Of a DNA stretch of 64,000 nt, positions 28,632 through 37,615 are shown in pieces. Position numbers and translations under genes: made by a program. The stretch is from Fibrobacter sp. UWB4 (lineage in GTDB: Bacteria; Fibrobacterota; Fibrobacteria; Fibrobacterales; Fibrobacteraceae): NCBI RefSeq assembly GCF_002210345.1, contig NZ_MWQI01000001.1, positions 744,001 through 808,000 of the forward strand, written 5' to 3'. The stretch's first letter is position 1. The number at the start of each line of letters is the position of its first letter. The notes below the pieces were generated by a model. The model had not been told where the DNA came from. It did not search any database and was given only the letters and a program-made list of their open reading frames with translations.

Positions 28632-29750
28632 ATGGCAAGAGTTCCCTTTCTCGATTTGAAGCTTTTAAATGCTCCGTACATGGATGCATTGAAAAATGCC
28701 GCCTGTTCTGTTGTGGAATCGGGCTGGTATATCCGTGGGCATTTTTGTGAATGCTTTGAACAGGCATTTGCTGAATATTGCGGTGTGAAGTACGGCGTCG
28801 GCGTAGGGAACGGTCTTGATGCCTTAACCCTTATTTTGCGGGCGTCCATGGAATTGGGGCGCTTGCATGAAGGTGATGAAATTTTAGTGCCTTCGAATAC
28901 GTTTATTGCGACTGTCCTTGCTGTTAGTGCTGTAGGGCTTAAGCCAGTGCTTGTGGAGCCATCTGCAAATACATACGATATGGATCCGAAGCAGCTTGAA
29001 AAAGCATGCGGTGCGCGAACCCGCGCCATTCTTGCGGTGCATTTGTACGGGCGCCTTTGTGATATGGATGAAATTTGTGAGTTTGCCAATACGCATGATT
29101 TGCTCCTGTTCGAAGACAGCGCCCAGGCGCATGGTGCTCGTATGAGCGATGGTCGCTGTGCGGGTTCGTTTGGATCGGCGGCTGGTTTCAGTTTTTATCC
29201 GACAAAGAATCTGGGGGCGCTTGGCGATGCGGGCATGGTCCTCACGAACGATGCCGATATTGCAAACATGGTGCGCGCTCTCGGGAATTACGGTTCTGAA
29301 CGTAAGTATGTGAATAAATTCAAGGGCGTGAATTCCCGCTTGGACGAGATGCAGGCGGCGCTTTTGCTTGCAAAGCTTCCGCATTTGGACGAATCGAATG
29401 AACGCCGCCGAGAAATTGCGGTCCGTTATTGTTCTGAAATCAAGAATCCGAAGGTCATTTTGCCGGAGATTCCTGCGACGCCATCCGAGCATGTGTGGCA
29501 TGTGTTCGTGATTCGTTTAAAGAGCGAAGAATCCCGCAATGAATTGCAGAAGTTCTTGGGTGCGCGTGGCATCGAGACGCTTATTCATTACCCGATTCCA
29601 CCGCATCAGCAAGATGCGTATGCACACGAGTTTAATGGCGAGTATCCGATTGCTGAAACCTTGGCAAAGACGGTTCTCAGCATCCCCATGAGTCCTGTGA
29701 TGACGGATGATGAAGTCTCCGAAGTGATTGGGGCGATTAATGAGTTCTAG
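28632..29750 (+). CDS. DegT/DnrJ/EryC1/StrS (FdtB/QdtB-like) sugar aminotransferase
   Basis: 372 residues, normal for PLP-dependent sugar aminotransferases that convert a keto nucleotide sugar to the amino sugar. It opens [20 protein letters not shown] and has [36 protein letters not shown] near residue 60 and EDSAQAHGA near 160. The PLP-binding lysine is K192 in [14 protein letters not shown]. The C terminus has HVWHVFVIR and [12 protein letters not shown]. The pattern is closest to the FdtB/QdtB group making 3-amino-3,6-dideoxyhexoses, but the exact substrate is not proven. It heads a second polysaccharide operon with the flippase and GT2 genes that follow. Confidence 0.87.
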   Translation: MARVPFLDLKLLNAPYMDALKNAACSVVESGWYIRGHFCECFEQAFAEYCGVKYGVGVGNGLDALTLILRASMELGRLHEGDEILVPSNTFIATVLAVSAVGLKPVLVEPSANTYDMDPKQLEKACGARTRAILAVHLYGRLCDMDEICEFANTHDLLLFEDSAQAHGARMSDGRCAGSFGSAAGFSFYPTKNLGALGDAGMVLTNDADIANMVRALGNYGSERKYVNKFKGVNSRLDEMQAALLLAKLPHLDESNERRREIAVRYCSEIKNPKVILPEIPATPSEHVWHVFVIRLKSEESRNELQKFLGARGIETLIHYPIPPHQQDAYAHEFNGEYPIAETLAKTVLSIPMSPVMTDDEVSEVIGAINEF

Positions 29751-29770
29751 GAATAAGATGTACAAAAAGG

Positions 29771-29798
29771 AGATGCCCGTTCGGTGGCGGGCATGACA
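29771..29798. repeat. REP-like palindrome (GATGCCCG...CGGGCATGACA)
   Basis: An imperfect inverted repeat, AGATGCCCGTTC with a short loop and GGCGGGCATGACA, between the aminotransferase and flippase genes. Its relatives lie at 26361, 35647, 35706 and 41136. Only five bases separate it from the GTG start of the flippase gene. Confidence 0.75.
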
Positions 29799-29802
29799 AC
29801 GA

Positions 29803-31098
29803 GTGGATAAGACTAAATCTGAACAGGTGAATTTTTGGAAAGCGTTTATGGGTTCGGGAATGGTGACTTTCCTGAATGCATTGCGTGTTTTTGTCGTGAA
29901 CAAGCTTTTGGCTGTATTCCTTCCGCCAGCAGCATTTGCATGTGTCGGGCAGTTCATGAATTTCATGACGATGGGACAGGCGACCTCTTCGCTAGCTCTC
30001 CAGAACGGCTGGGTGAGCCTTACCGCGCAGAACAGGGATAACCTGGAACAGCTGCGAGGCGTGTGGCGTGGTGGATTCCGCTTGACGACTTATGCGAGTA
30101 TCTTTACGTTTGCTGTGGCTTTAGTCCTGTGTTTTACAGTTCCTCTGGAAAGATTTTTTCCGGGCATTCATCCGCGTCTTGTGCAGGCGGCGATCATTTT
30201 TGCCTTGCCTGGAGTCTTGGCAACGAATGTTATCACGATTACAGCTTCTGTGATGAACGGACTTGGGCATTACCGCCGCTGGGCGCTGATCAATATGGTC
30301 TCGTCCTTGTGGCAGATGCTTTGGGTGGCATTTTTTATTTACACGGGGCGGTTGAGCGTCCTTTCTATTGTGGCGACGCAGTCCATTATCGCTGGCGTTT
30401 TTGCGGGGCAGATTGCGGCCCGAGCTGGTTTTAGCTTGAGTGAAATCCGCAAGTCTGCGCTTGATATCCGTGCTCCGTGGGGCTCTTATGCGTTGATGGG
30501 AATTGTGCCGATGGTGCTTTCTCCTGTGGTGCTGACGTTCATGCGAATGACCATTGGCGAGAATTTGGGATGGGATGCGGCGGGCATTTGGCAGGGCATC
30601 TGGAAAATTTCAGATTTTTTGACGGCGTTTTTCTCGGCGATTCTTGGCGTGATTATCTTGCCGAAGGTTTCTGCGAAAATGGTAAAATCGGAGTTTTGGA
30701 ATATGTTCCGCCCGCTTTTGTTGAAGTCGATGGCGCTTGCGCTTGTGGCGGTTTTGATCCTCTATTTTGGCCGTTCGCTGCTGGTGGAGGTGATGCTTTC
30801 TTCTGCATATGCTGGAGCTGCCGATTATATTTCCGTGCAACTGTTGGGCGATTTTTTCCGTGTTGGAGGCTGGGCTCTTGGACTTGTACTGATTGCCCGC
30901 CGTGAAACGAAAAAATTCTTGGTTCTTGAAATTTGCTCTGAACTTGTCCTGGCAAGTGCAACCGTAGCTTTCGTTAAGCTTTATGAATTTAATGGCCCGA
31001 TGATGGCGTATGCTCTCGAAAACTTTTTGACGCTTGTCGCCTCGCTTATTCTTGTCAGTCGTTTAGAGTGGTCTAAAACGGAAAGGACCGAAGCATGA
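29803..31098 (+). CDS. wzx: Wzx-type O-antigen flippase (WzxE-like)
   Basis: 431 residues from a GTG at 29803; an ATG 16 codons further (MGSGMVTF) is an alternative. About 12 membrane helices. The N terminus WKAFMGSGMVTFLNALRVFV, then VNKLLAVFLPPAAFACVGQF and QNGWVSLTAQNR, matches WzxE-like flippases of the MOP superfamily, which move lipid-linked repeat units to the periplasmic face. Its position between an amino-sugar synthase gene and a glycosyltransferase gene fits. The ribosome binding region is replaced by a REP-like repeat. It overlaps the next gene by four bases. Confidence 0.85.
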   Translation: MDKTKSEQVNFWKAFMGSGMVTFLNALRVFVVNKLLAVFLPPAAFACVGQFMNFMTMGQATSSLALQNGWVSLTAQNRDNLEQLRGVWRGGFRLTTYASIFTFAVALVLCFTVPLERFFPGIHPRLVQAAIIFALPGVLATNVITITASVMNGLGHYRRWALINMVSSLWQMLWVAFFIYTGRLSVLSIVATQSIIAGVFAGQIAARAGFSLSEIRKSALDIRAPWGSYALMGIVPMVLSPVVLTFMRMTIGENLGWDAAGIWQGIWKISDFLTAFFSAILGVIILPKVSAKMVKSEFWNMFRPLLLKSMALALVAVLILYFGRSLLVEVMLSSAYAGAADYISVQLLGDFFRVGGWALGLVLIARRETKKFLVLEICSELVLASATVAFVKLYEFNGPMMAYALENFLTLVASLILVSRLEWSKTERTEA

Positions 31099-31970
31099 CT
31101 CCCAAAGTTTCTGTAATCTTGCCGAGCTATAATCACGAACCGTATGTTGAAGCGGCTGTACGTTCTGTCATGGAACAGACGGGTGTTGATTTTGAGTTGA
31201 TCGTTATTGATGATGGCAGCAAGGATCGTTCTCCAGAAATTTTAAAACGGCTTTCTGAAGAATTCGGGTTTACGTTTATCCATCGCCCGAATCAAGGTGT
31301 TGTTGCGACGCTGAACGAGGCGCTTTCTCTTGCTCGTGGAAAGTATGTGTGTTCGTTTTCTTCGGATGACATTATGCCTCCAGATCGTCTCAAGAAACAG
31401 AGCGATTTTCTGGATGCCCATCCAGAAGCGGTTGCGTGTTTTGGACAAGTTGTTCCGCTGTATGAAGGCGATAGGGTCGGGACCGAAATGGACTGCCGCT
31501 ACCTCCGCAGCGTACCGCAGGTGACTTTTGAGGAATCTTTTCTGGGGCAAAAGGCCTTGCATGGTTGTGCCGAAATGTTCATTCGCGAAAAGATTCTTGA
31601 AATTGGAGCTTATGATAAGCATTATTTCTTCGAGGATTATCCGCTTTTTTTGAACATCCTTTACCATTATGGCCCGCAGCCGGTTTCGAAGGATTTTGTG
31701 TGCTGCTATTACCGCGAACACGGTGATAATTTACATGTCAATCACGACCGGATCTACAGCGAAATATTGCGTATCCTGGCCGAAAACTACAGTACGCATC
31801 CCTTGTATAAAAAGGCCGTCCGCGCATGGAAAGCCAACTGGTTTTCTGCTGTGGCTGCCCAGAATAAACTAAAAGCGCTATGCCTGATTCCAAAGGTGAT
31901 TTCTATTTCTCCTCGCTTCTGGATGCGCTTGCCTAAGCTGTTTATTCCGCGAAGGTTCCTGAAATTCTAA
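31095..31970 (+). CDS. Glycosyltransferase family 2
   Basis: 291 residues. The GT-A motifs are plain: KVSVILPSYNHEPYVEAAVR at the start, LIVIDDGSKDRSPEIL near residue 37, RPNQGVVATLNEALSLARG, and FSSDDIMPPDRL near 93 holding the DXD-like site; FFEDYPLFLNILY near 177 is the catalytic-base region. It starts inside the flippase gene stop (ATGA), so the two are coupled. Its 3' end overlaps the convergent fucosyltransferase-like gene by four bases. Confidence 0.9.
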   Translation: MTPKVSVILPSYNHEPYVEAAVRSVMEQTGVDFELIVIDDGSKDRSPEILKRLSEEFGFTFIHRPNQGVVATLNEALSLARGKYVCSFSSDDIMPPDRLKKQSDFLDAHPEAVACFGQVVPLYEGDRVGTEMDCRYLRSVPQVTFEESFLGQKALHGCAEMFIREKILEIGAYDKHYFFEDYPLFLNILYHYGPQPVSKDFVCCYYREHGDNLHVNHDRIYSEILRILAENYSTHPLYKKAVRAWKANWFSAVAAQNKLKALCLIPKVISISPRFWMRLPKLFIPRRFLKF

Positions 31971-32989
31971 TCTTCTACAATTTCATACGGCACATTGCCT
32001 AACAAAGATGCATACTTTGGAAAATTGGATGGATAGGTCTTGAATTTGTGATTATGGTAGAGCTTTGCTTTTGATGCCCTTGAAATGAGAAAAAATTCAG
32101 TGAATGCTTTCAGGTAATCGGTCGCGTTCTTTGAACCGTTGAAATCGATGTGGATGCTTTTCCCCTTGACCGTAACAACATTTGGAAGTTTTTCGGCTTC
32201 CGCAAGGAATGTCGGACTGTCTGCCGTTACAAGCGTTTTTCTTAATGTTGTATCCGAACTGTCATGCCCCACTGGATGGGGCTTCTCCTTCAAAACATTA
32301 ATTGCCGCATCCATCAGTTTCCGCTTGCCTTTCTCCGGCAGTTCCTTGAACGTGAATTCCTTGAAATCCCCAAGCTTGTTCTGGAAGCGGAACGAAATTG
32401 CAGTGTAGCTTTCGCCTAGCAGTTTGCCGTAATGTGCAAGTTCTTGTTCTAAAATTAGCGATGGTTTGAAAAGTTCGTTAAAATAAATTGGAAATTCTTT
32501 GCCGACGGTATCCACGCACGAATAGAGATGGAACTGTTTGTGATTTGAATCGAGCTGGCGCTCTAGCGCAGAATCGTTGTTGAAATCTTCTCGGTAAAGT
32601 AAAACTGGCTTGGCGATTTCGCAATTGTGACTGATTTCATTTTCTCCAATAATCCAATTTACTTTGTTTGGCTGCAAAATTTCTTGAAGTCCAAATGGCG
32701 ATGTATGGAAAATCTTGAAGTCGAGATTGTGCTCTTTGGCGAATTTGTATGCGCTGGTCATTCCGCGGAGCCTGTCGGTGAGTCCGCCGTGCATCCATTT
32801 CCCATCAGCCATGAAGATGAGCGTCTGGCGGCTGTCGCCATAGTCGTGATTCTCTCCATAATTCTCGTAGCCATCGCGTAAATGCCTTAACTTTATCCCT
32901 CGCTTGATCAAATAGTCGTGGACGCGCTTTTCACCGAAAACGCGCCGCGCTGTGCGGATAAAGACTTCTTTGGGCGTTAAGGGAATCAC
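31967..32989 (-). CDS. Fucosyltransferase-like glycosyltransferase
   Basis: 340 residues. The segment MHGGLTDRLRGMTSAYKFAK near residue 67, ending a glycine-rich loop, and ISFRFQNKLGDFKEF near 200 resemble the N-terminal loop and the basic donor-binding motif of alpha-fucosyltransferases in the GT11/GT23/NodZ superfamily. LVTADSPTFLAEAEKLPNV near 255 and AFTEFFLISRASKAKL near 295 match their GDP-fucose half. The HxRxGD motif is altered, so the call is tentative. It is part of a three-gene minus-strand unit with overlapping ends (ATGA at 32986-32989). Confidence 0.5.
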   Translation of the reverse strand: MIPLTPKEVFIRTARRVFGEKRVHDYLIKRGIKLRHLRDGYENYGENHDYGDSRQTLIFMADGKWMHGGLTDRLRGMTSAYKFAKEHNLDFKIFHTSPFGLQEILQPNKVNWIIGENEISHNCEIAKPVLLYREDFNNDSALERQLDSNHKQFHLYSCVDTVGKEFPIYFNELFKPSLILEQELAHYGKLLGESYTAISFRFQNKLGDFKEFTFKELPEKGKRKLMDAAINVLKEKPHPVGHDSSDTTLRKTLVTADSPTFLAEAEKLPNVVTVKGKSIHIDFNGSKNATDYLKAFTEFFLISRASKAKLYHNHKFKTYPSNFPKYASLLGNVPYEIVED

Positions 32990-33948
32990 GAAAGTCCTTT
33001 CTTCAAAAGCTTGAAGAATAGTGGGCGAGGGAGGTACGAAAGTAGAATGGCCATGCGGTTTCGCATGCGGATTTTTAGGTCAAAGAAGGTGCCCAAACGG
33101 TACTTGCGGATGTGGGCTATCGCTCTTTTGCGGCAATCTGCAAATTCATCCGAATCCTCGGATCGCATCAGAATGCTGAAGCTTGCGCTTACGAGCATGC
33201 TGCGGGCGGCCTTGTACAACGGCTTCGAAACGTTCTTCATCTTATCGAAAACGTTTTCTGCAATGTCTAGTAGAACTGCTTTTTCGGGGGTAAAACGGGA
33301 GCTGAGAATGCTGTTGCTGCGTTTGCGGTATAGATAAAGTTTTGAATTCGTGATCGCGACTTCGTTTGCTGCCAAAAGAACATCGGGAATGGTCGCTAAG
33401 TCTTCGAAGATTACACCGGCAGGGAACAGGCGTTCTTTCCAGAGGCTTGCCCTGTATAGCTTGTTCCAAGCTGAATAGTCCGGCAGGGAATCCTGGTATA
33501 AAGCGGTTGCCGTCGCTTTCTCGGGTGTGAGTATTGTAGAGACAGCTGTGCTTGGCGCAATTTTGTTGGCTACGTATGTCTCGTCGATATACTGGCTTGT
33601 GCAACAGGCGATATCGGCTTGGTGTAGTTGTGCAATGAAAAAGAGCGTTTCAAGAAAGTTCGGAGCTACGCAGTCATCGCTATCGATAAACGTCACGTAT
33701 TCGCCGCGCATGATCTTGAGACCCGTATTGCGCGCTTCGGATGGTCCTTTGTTCGGTTGCCCGATGAGCTTGAATCTCGAATCAGACGAGGCGTAACTGG
33801 CTGCTATTCTAGCTCCGCCATCGGTTGAGCCGTCGTCGATGATGATGGCTTCAAAATCTGAAAATGTTTGAGCGATAAGACTATCGAGGCAATCCTTGAT
33901 GAATGCCTCGGTGTTGTACATCGGGATGATGACGCTTACGGCTGGCAT
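32986..33948 (-). CDS. Glycosyltransferase family 2
   Basis: 320 residues. GT-A motifs are VSVIIPMYNTEAFIKDCLDS at the N terminus, AIIIDDGSTDGGARIA near residue 35, NKGPSEARNTGLKIMRGEYV near 65 and FIDSDDCVAPNFLE near 88 (DXD). A basic, amphipathic C terminus (MRNRMAILLSYLPRP) may bind the membrane. It overlaps the genes on both sides by one and four bases, so the three minus-strand genes 34463-31967 form one transcript, probably a small glycosylation module. Confidence 0.9.
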   Translation of the reverse strand: MPAVSVIIPMYNTEAFIKDCLDSLIAQTFSDFEAIIIDDGSTDGGARIAASYASSDSRFKLIGQPNKGPSEARNTGLKIMRGEYVTFIDSDDCVAPNFLETLFFIAQLHQADIACCTSQYIDETYVANKIAPSTAVSTILTPEKATATALYQDSLPDYSAWNKLYRASLWKERLFPAGVIFEDLATIPDVLLAANEVAITNSKLYLYRKRSNSILSSRFTPEKAVLLDIAENVFDKMKNVSKPLYKAARSMLVSASFSILMRSEDSDEFADCRKRAIAHIRKYRLGTFFDLKIRMRNRMAILLSYLPRPLFFKLLKKGLS

Positions 33949-34463
33949 TATTTGCCTTCGGTTTCGTCTACGAAACCTTTAAGTGCTTCGACCCAGCCTG
34001 CACGGACAAAAGCGCCAGCTTGGACAAGGTCGTTTTGAGCCTTTTCGTATGCCTTGAGGATGTTGTTGTATTCCGAAACATCCCGCATCATCTTCACGTC
34101 GTGGTGGAGCTTCTTTTCAAGCATGTCCTGCTTCCACTGGGCGACTGCGGCAAGATGTTTGCAAGATTCGCCAAAGCAGTCCAGATAAGCTGGCACGGTA
34201 TCGAGGAACGTCTTTTCGTATGGCTTGGCTTTGGATTTGGCTTCTTTAACGAGTGCTTTCTGTGTAGTGACGTTCTTTTGCAGTTCGCCCATGAGCCTCA
34301 CGATACGGATAAAATCCACTTGCGGCCAAATAAGGCTGAACGGCCACATTTTTTTCCAGTGGAACTTGAATATGGATTCGTGCGCGGTATTCTTGGCGCG
34401 CATCATTTCCTTGAGGTTGTTGTAGATAATTTGGGACGGTAATTTGTAAATGTCTTCGCTCAT
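33948..34463 (-). CDS. Helical protein of unknown function leading a glycosyltransferase operon
   Basis: 171 residues, almost entirely predicted helix, rich in Lys and Glu, with coiled-coil-like stretches near residues 60-75 and 110-145. WPFSLIWPQVDFIRIVR near residue 40 is the only hydrophobic patch and could be membrane-associating. I do not recognise a family. The stop overlaps the start of the GT2 gene by one base, which ties it to that operon. It is divergent from the gene at 34581. Confidence 0.65.
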   Translation of the reverse strand: MSEDIYKLPSQIIYNNLKEMMRAKNTAHESIFKFHWKKMWPFSLIWPQVDFIRIVRLMGELQKNVTTQKALVKEAKSKAKPYEKTFLDTVPAYLDCFGESCKHLAAVAQWKQDMLEKKLHHDVKMMRDVSEYNNILKAYEKAQNDLVQAGAFVRAGWVEALKGFVDETEGK

Positions 34464-34580
34464 ACCTGAAGAATATAAAAAATAGGCGTGTTAGTCCTTG
34501 TTTTTTACTTTAAATTTGCTTGTTTTTTTTAAATTAAAGTTTAGATTATTTCTGAAAACTCCTCTTTTTAAAGGAATACT

Positions 34581-35141
34581 ATGGATAAGAAGAAAATGAA
34601 GATCCTCGTCGTGGTTGACGTTGTCATCCTCGTCGCTCTCATTGTTGTCCTGAAATCCCTCCAGGGTGGCTATGAGGAACAGGCTAAGAGAACTGTCAAC
34701 GAACAGGAATCGGCTTATTTGGAAAAGAATACGCAAGTCCTCGTGGAACAGTGGCGCTCCGTCGATCAGTACAGCATGGCTTGGAAGCTTGTGTATTCCA
34801 TGCTATCCGGTGCAAAGACTGAAGCTGCATTCAAGAGCAATCTTGCTGCGATTGAAAACGACAAGGATGCCCGCTTCAAGCAGATTTCTCACCTTTATAC
34901 GGGTGCAGGTATTAACGATGCCGTGCAAAACAGCATCTATGAAAAGGCTGGACTTGCCGAAGGTTCTATCCTCGTCAAGAACGAAAAGGGTTCTAAGGAA
35001 GTCGCTTGCGGTAAGGACTGCGTCGTGAAGTTCACTTTTGCGAAGGGCAAGCTCAAGAATGTCGATTACAGTGCCCTGGTCCAGTATAACCTTGCAAACA
35101 GCCTCAAAATCGAAAAACCGGCTGAATACCATTTTGAATAA
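34581..35141 (+). CDS. Membrane-anchored protein of unknown function, paralogue of the next gene
   Basis: 186 residues with one N-terminal helix (ILVVVDVVILVALIVVLKSL) after a short basic start, so most of the protein is probably periplasmic. AAAGGAA sits five bases before the ATG. The region after the helix (GGYEEQAKRTVNEQ, then an acidic helical stretch) aligns by eye with the same region of the 35153 gene (GNYVNQAKEHYDA), so the two are tandem paralogues. Two cysteines (CGKDC) near residue 145 could form a disulfide. No known domain was recognised. Confidence 0.7.
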   Translation: MDKKKMKILVVVDVVILVALIVVLKSLQGGYEEQAKRTVNEQESAYLEKNTQVLVEQWRSVDQYSMAWKLVYSMLSGAKTEAAFKSNLAAIENDKDARFKQISHLYTGAGINDAVQNSIYEKAGLAEGSILVKNEKGSKEVACGKDCVVKFTFAKGKLKNVDYSALVQYNLANSLKIEKPAEYHFE

Positions 35142-35152
35142 GGGAGAACGTC

Positions 35153-35641
35153 ATGAATTTAAAGAATATTGCTATCGCTCTTACCGTTCTCGTCTTTGGC
35201 CTTATCGCCATGCTCTTCATGCAGAAGGGCAACTATGTCAACCAGGCTAAGGAACACTACGATGCCACGACGGCCAAGTCCTTCAAGGGCAACTCCATGG
35301 TCCTTGAACTTGTCAACAATGGAATCGAAACGAACAAGTCTACATGGGCTATTGCTTGCCAGGCCCTCCAGACGGTGAAAACCTCTCAGGATATGGCAAG
35401 GCTCGAAGCCAAGTTCTTCCCGGCAACGAAGGGAACCATGAGCATTACGAACAAGACGCGCCGTTTTGAAGCAAGCTCTGCTAACGTCATCGTCTCCACT
35501 TTCGGCAAGGTCGAAGAGGACAAGAAGACGGGCGTAAAGAGCCTCGCTGATCTCCAGTCCGTTGACGTGAGCGTACTCCTCGGCAATGTTGTCGCTGCCG
35601 CAGAATCTGACGAAGGTGCAGAAGAAGGCGACGAAGAATAG
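35153..35641 (+). CDS. Membrane-anchored protein of unknown function, paralogue of the previous gene
   Basis: 162 residues: an N-terminal helix (IAIALTVLVFGLIAMLFMQ), then a helical region starting GNYVNQAKEHYDATTAKSFK and an acidic tail (ESDEGAEEGDEE). GGGAG lies just before the start, and the gene follows its paralogue by 11 bases, so both are co-transcribed. No domain was recognised. A REP-like palindrome begins six bases after its stop. Confidence 0.7.
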   Translation: MNLKNIAIALTVLVFGLIAMLFMQKGNYVNQAKEHYDATTAKSFKGNSMVLELVNNGIETNKSTWAIACQALQTVKTSQDMARLEAKFFPATKGTMSITNKTRRFEASSANVIVSTFGKVEEDKKTGVKSLADLQSVDVSVLLGNVVAAAESDEGAEEGDEE

Positions 35642-35646
35642 CACTT

Positions 35647-35735
35647 TGTCATGTCCGTCTTTGAACGGGCTTGTCCCTTTATACATTCTGGCCTTGTACC
35701 AGTTTTGTCATGCCCGCCATTGAGCGGGCATCTCC
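35647..35735. repeat. Two REP-like palindromes
   Basis: TGTCATGTCCG...CGGGCTTGTCC (35647-35677) and TGTCATGCCCGCC...GAGCGGGCATCTCC (35706-35735) stand in the same orientation, 28 bases apart. They could serve as the 3' end of the transcript from 34581. No other terminator was seen. Confidence 0.75.
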
Positions 35736-35785
35736 TGTTTAATAGGCATAATCCTTTTAATATGGAATATTAATTTCTTACTTTT

Positions 35786-35816
35786 TTGATACGAAATGAA
35801 GTGGGCTTAGTATATA
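35786..35816 (+). promoter_or_regulatory. Candidate promoter of the superoxide dismutase gene
   Basis: TTGATA at 35786-35791 is followed by TAGTATATA at 35808-35816. The spacer is 16 to 19 bases depending on the -10 chosen. Confidence 0.35.
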
Positions 35817-35860
35817 TTTGATGAGAGCAATGATAAAACTATTAAAAAGGAGGATTCTCC

Positions 35861-36460
35861 ATGTTACAACCTGTCAACGGAAAATTTGATATGCCGACGC
35901 TCCCGTACGGAACTGCGGATCTAGCCCCGGCATTGAGCCAAGAGTCTATTCTTTTTCATTTTGGCAAGCATTTGCAGACTTACGTGAACAATCTCAATGC
36001 CGCACTTCCAGGGAGTGGTTTTGAAGGCAAGTCGCTTGAGGAAATTGTTAAAAGCGCTGAAGGGGGAATCTTCAATAATGCAGGGCAGATTTTGAATCAT
36101 ACGCTGTATTTCTTGCAGTTCAAACCAGCTTCGTCTAGCAATGTTCCTACGGGCAGAATTGCCGAATTGATCGTTCGTGATTTTGGTACGTTTGAAAAGT
36201 TCAAGGATGATTTCCAGACGAAAGGCGCGGGTCTATTCGGTTCCGGTTGGGTCTGGCTTTCGGCTACGGATAACGAGAAACTTGTAATCACGCAGGAAGC
36301 CAATGCCCAAAATCCGATAACAAAGGATCTTAAACCGCTCCTTACGTTTGACGTGTGGGAACATGCCTACTATATCGATTACCGCAATCGCCGTCCGGAC
36401 TATCTCAAGGCGCTGTGGAACATCGTCAATTGGGATGTCGTGAACGAGCGCCTTGGCTAA
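35861..36460 (+). CDS. sodB: Superoxide dismutase, iron type
   Basis: 199 residues. The metal ligands are His33 (LFHFGKHLQTYVNNLN), His80 (NHTLYFLQF), Asp164 and His168 (FDVWEHAYYIDY). Gln76 in NNAGQILNH sits where iron enzymes carry their active-site Gln, so I favour Fe over Mn, although cambialistic enzymes exist. It converts superoxide to oxygen and hydrogen peroxide in the cytoplasm. The sequence is closest in feel to Bacteroidetes enzymes. A near-perfect AAAGGAGG precedes the ATG. The presence of this enzyme in an apparent anaerobe points to defence against brief oxygen exposure. Confidence 0.95.
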   Translation: MLQPVNGKFDMPTLPYGTADLAPALSQESILFHFGKHLQTYVNNLNAALPGSGFEGKSLEEIVKSAEGGIFNNAGQILNHTLYFLQFKPASSSNVPTGRIAELIVRDFGTFEKFKDDFQTKGAGLFGSGWVWLSATDNEKLVITQEANAQNPITKDLKPLLTFDVWEHAYYIDYRNRRPDYLKALWNIVNWDVVNERLG

Positions 36461-36485
36461 CTTTTCGTAAATACCGTCATCAGTA

Positions 36486-37037
36486 CTAGTGTTGCAGCAA
36501 GGCGTTCACCTTTTCTGCAATTTCAGACATGTGTCCTTCGAGAAATTCTCCTGGACAAGCCTTGTTTGCAAACCACTTGTGGAGGGTAAGGTTCTGTAGA
36601 AGCTTACCCTCTGCGTCTGTTTTCCCTACCAGCGACTTGTCGTGCTTCCAGCGGAGCTGGGTAATGCCATTTCTACGGCATACGTCGGCGACGAGGGTGA
36701 TTAACGAATCATATGCTTCGGAGTAGACGGCATAAGGGGATTTGTCATCACTTGATACTTCGATGGTGATGGCTCGATGGTCGTTTTCCGGGTTGCTGCT
36801 GCACCAACTGCGGGATGATTCCGGCACAAACATTGCGATTCGCCCGTCTTTACCGATGCCGTAATTTGAAGATGCCATAACGGCTTTGTTCGCAAAATGA
36901 GTCCCGAGGCTTTCGACTGACATCTGGCCTGCTGTGCAATGGATGGTAATTGTATCTATCGCGTGTGTCCTTATTGTTGTCTTGTTCGGTGACAGCGCAA
37001 CATAAGATACGAGTGGACTGTTGGTGTAGTTTGCCAT
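36486..37037 (-). CDS. N-acetylmuramoyl-L-alanine amidase (Amidase_2, endolysin-like)
   Basis: 183 residues from the ATG at 37037, seven bases after AAGGGG; an ATG six bases earlier would be too close. It has a single Amidase_2/PGRP domain with the zinc ligands in TITIHCTAG (His), LTLHKWFANKACPGEF (His and Cys), and SSNYGIGKDGRIAMFVPE near residue 60. No signal peptide or binding domain is seen, as in phage endolysins and their domesticated copies. It cuts the amide bond between MurNAc and L-Ala in peptidoglycan. No other phage gene is nearby, so a prophage relic or recycling enzyme is equally possible. Confidence 0.87.
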   Translation of the reverse strand: MANYTNSPLVSYVALSPNKTTIRTHAIDTITIHCTAGQMSVESLGTHFANKAVMASSNYGIGKDGRIAMFVPESSRSWCSSNPENDHRAITIEVSSDDKSPYAVYSEAYDSLITLVADVCRRNGITQLRWKHDKSLVGKTDAEGKLLQNLTLHKWFANKACPGEFLEGHMSEIAEKVNALLQH

Positions 37038-37166
37038 GTGCATTCCCCTTCTTGGTTTGTTTGTACAAATGATTTATATTTTACTGTATTCGTAATATAC
37101 TTTCATTTGTGTTTTTTACAATTGTGTATGCACAAAATTACAGATGCGATACACGTATGCGGGACG

Positions 37167-37604
37167 CTAAAGGCTTTTTGTCATGCGTGTACATTCAAAG
37201 ACGCCCCAGCGGTGCGGTTGATCACCGATGAGCTTGTATCCGAGTTTCTCGTAAAATCCTGTGGCTTCTAGGCGGCTGTCGATGATAATCTGTTTATAGC
37301 CGCACTCGGCAATCCATTTTTCGGCTTCGCGGACGGCCATGGCGCCGAGCTTTTGGCCGCGATATTCCGGCATCACGACCACGCGCCCGATTGTTGCCGT
37401 TTCTGCGTCAATTTCGTAGAATCTGCACGTCGCTACAGGATATTCATCATCCAGTAAAACGATGAACTTTGTGTCGTCACAGTCGTGCTCGTCGAATTCA
37501 TCACGGAGTGATATGTGGTACGCCCGATTCATCGCTTGGATGCGTACGCTGTATGCACCTGCGCGTTGCCATTCTTCTGTAGCTCGGAGAACTTTAATAT
37601 CCAT
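37167..37604 (-). CDS. GNAT-family N-acetyltransferase
   Basis: 145 residues with the GNAT core. RVVVMPEYRGQKLGAMAVRE near residue 73 is the acetyl-CoA-binding motif A (RGxxLG), followed by AECGYKQIIIDSRLEATGFY and EKLGYKLIGD, as in ElaA-like and related acetyltransferases. The substrate is unknown. AAGGG lies eight bases before the start. It follows the DUF3828-like gene by 11 bases on the same strand and is the last gene of that small operon. Confidence 0.87.
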   Translation of the reverse strand: MDIKVLRATEEWQRAGAYSVRIQAMNRAYHISLRDEFDEHDCDDTKFIVLLDDEYPVATCRFYEIDAETATIGRVVVMPEYRGQKLGAMAVREAEKWIAECGYKQIIIDSRLEATGFYEKLGYKLIGDQPHRWGVFECTRMTKSL

Positions 37605-37615
37605 TGAAATGCCCT

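Noticed and set aside
36486-37037. Prophage suggested by the endolysin-like amidase
   Set aside because: No holin, portal, terminase, integrase or att-like duplication was found nearby, and the neighbours are ordinary chromosomal genes.
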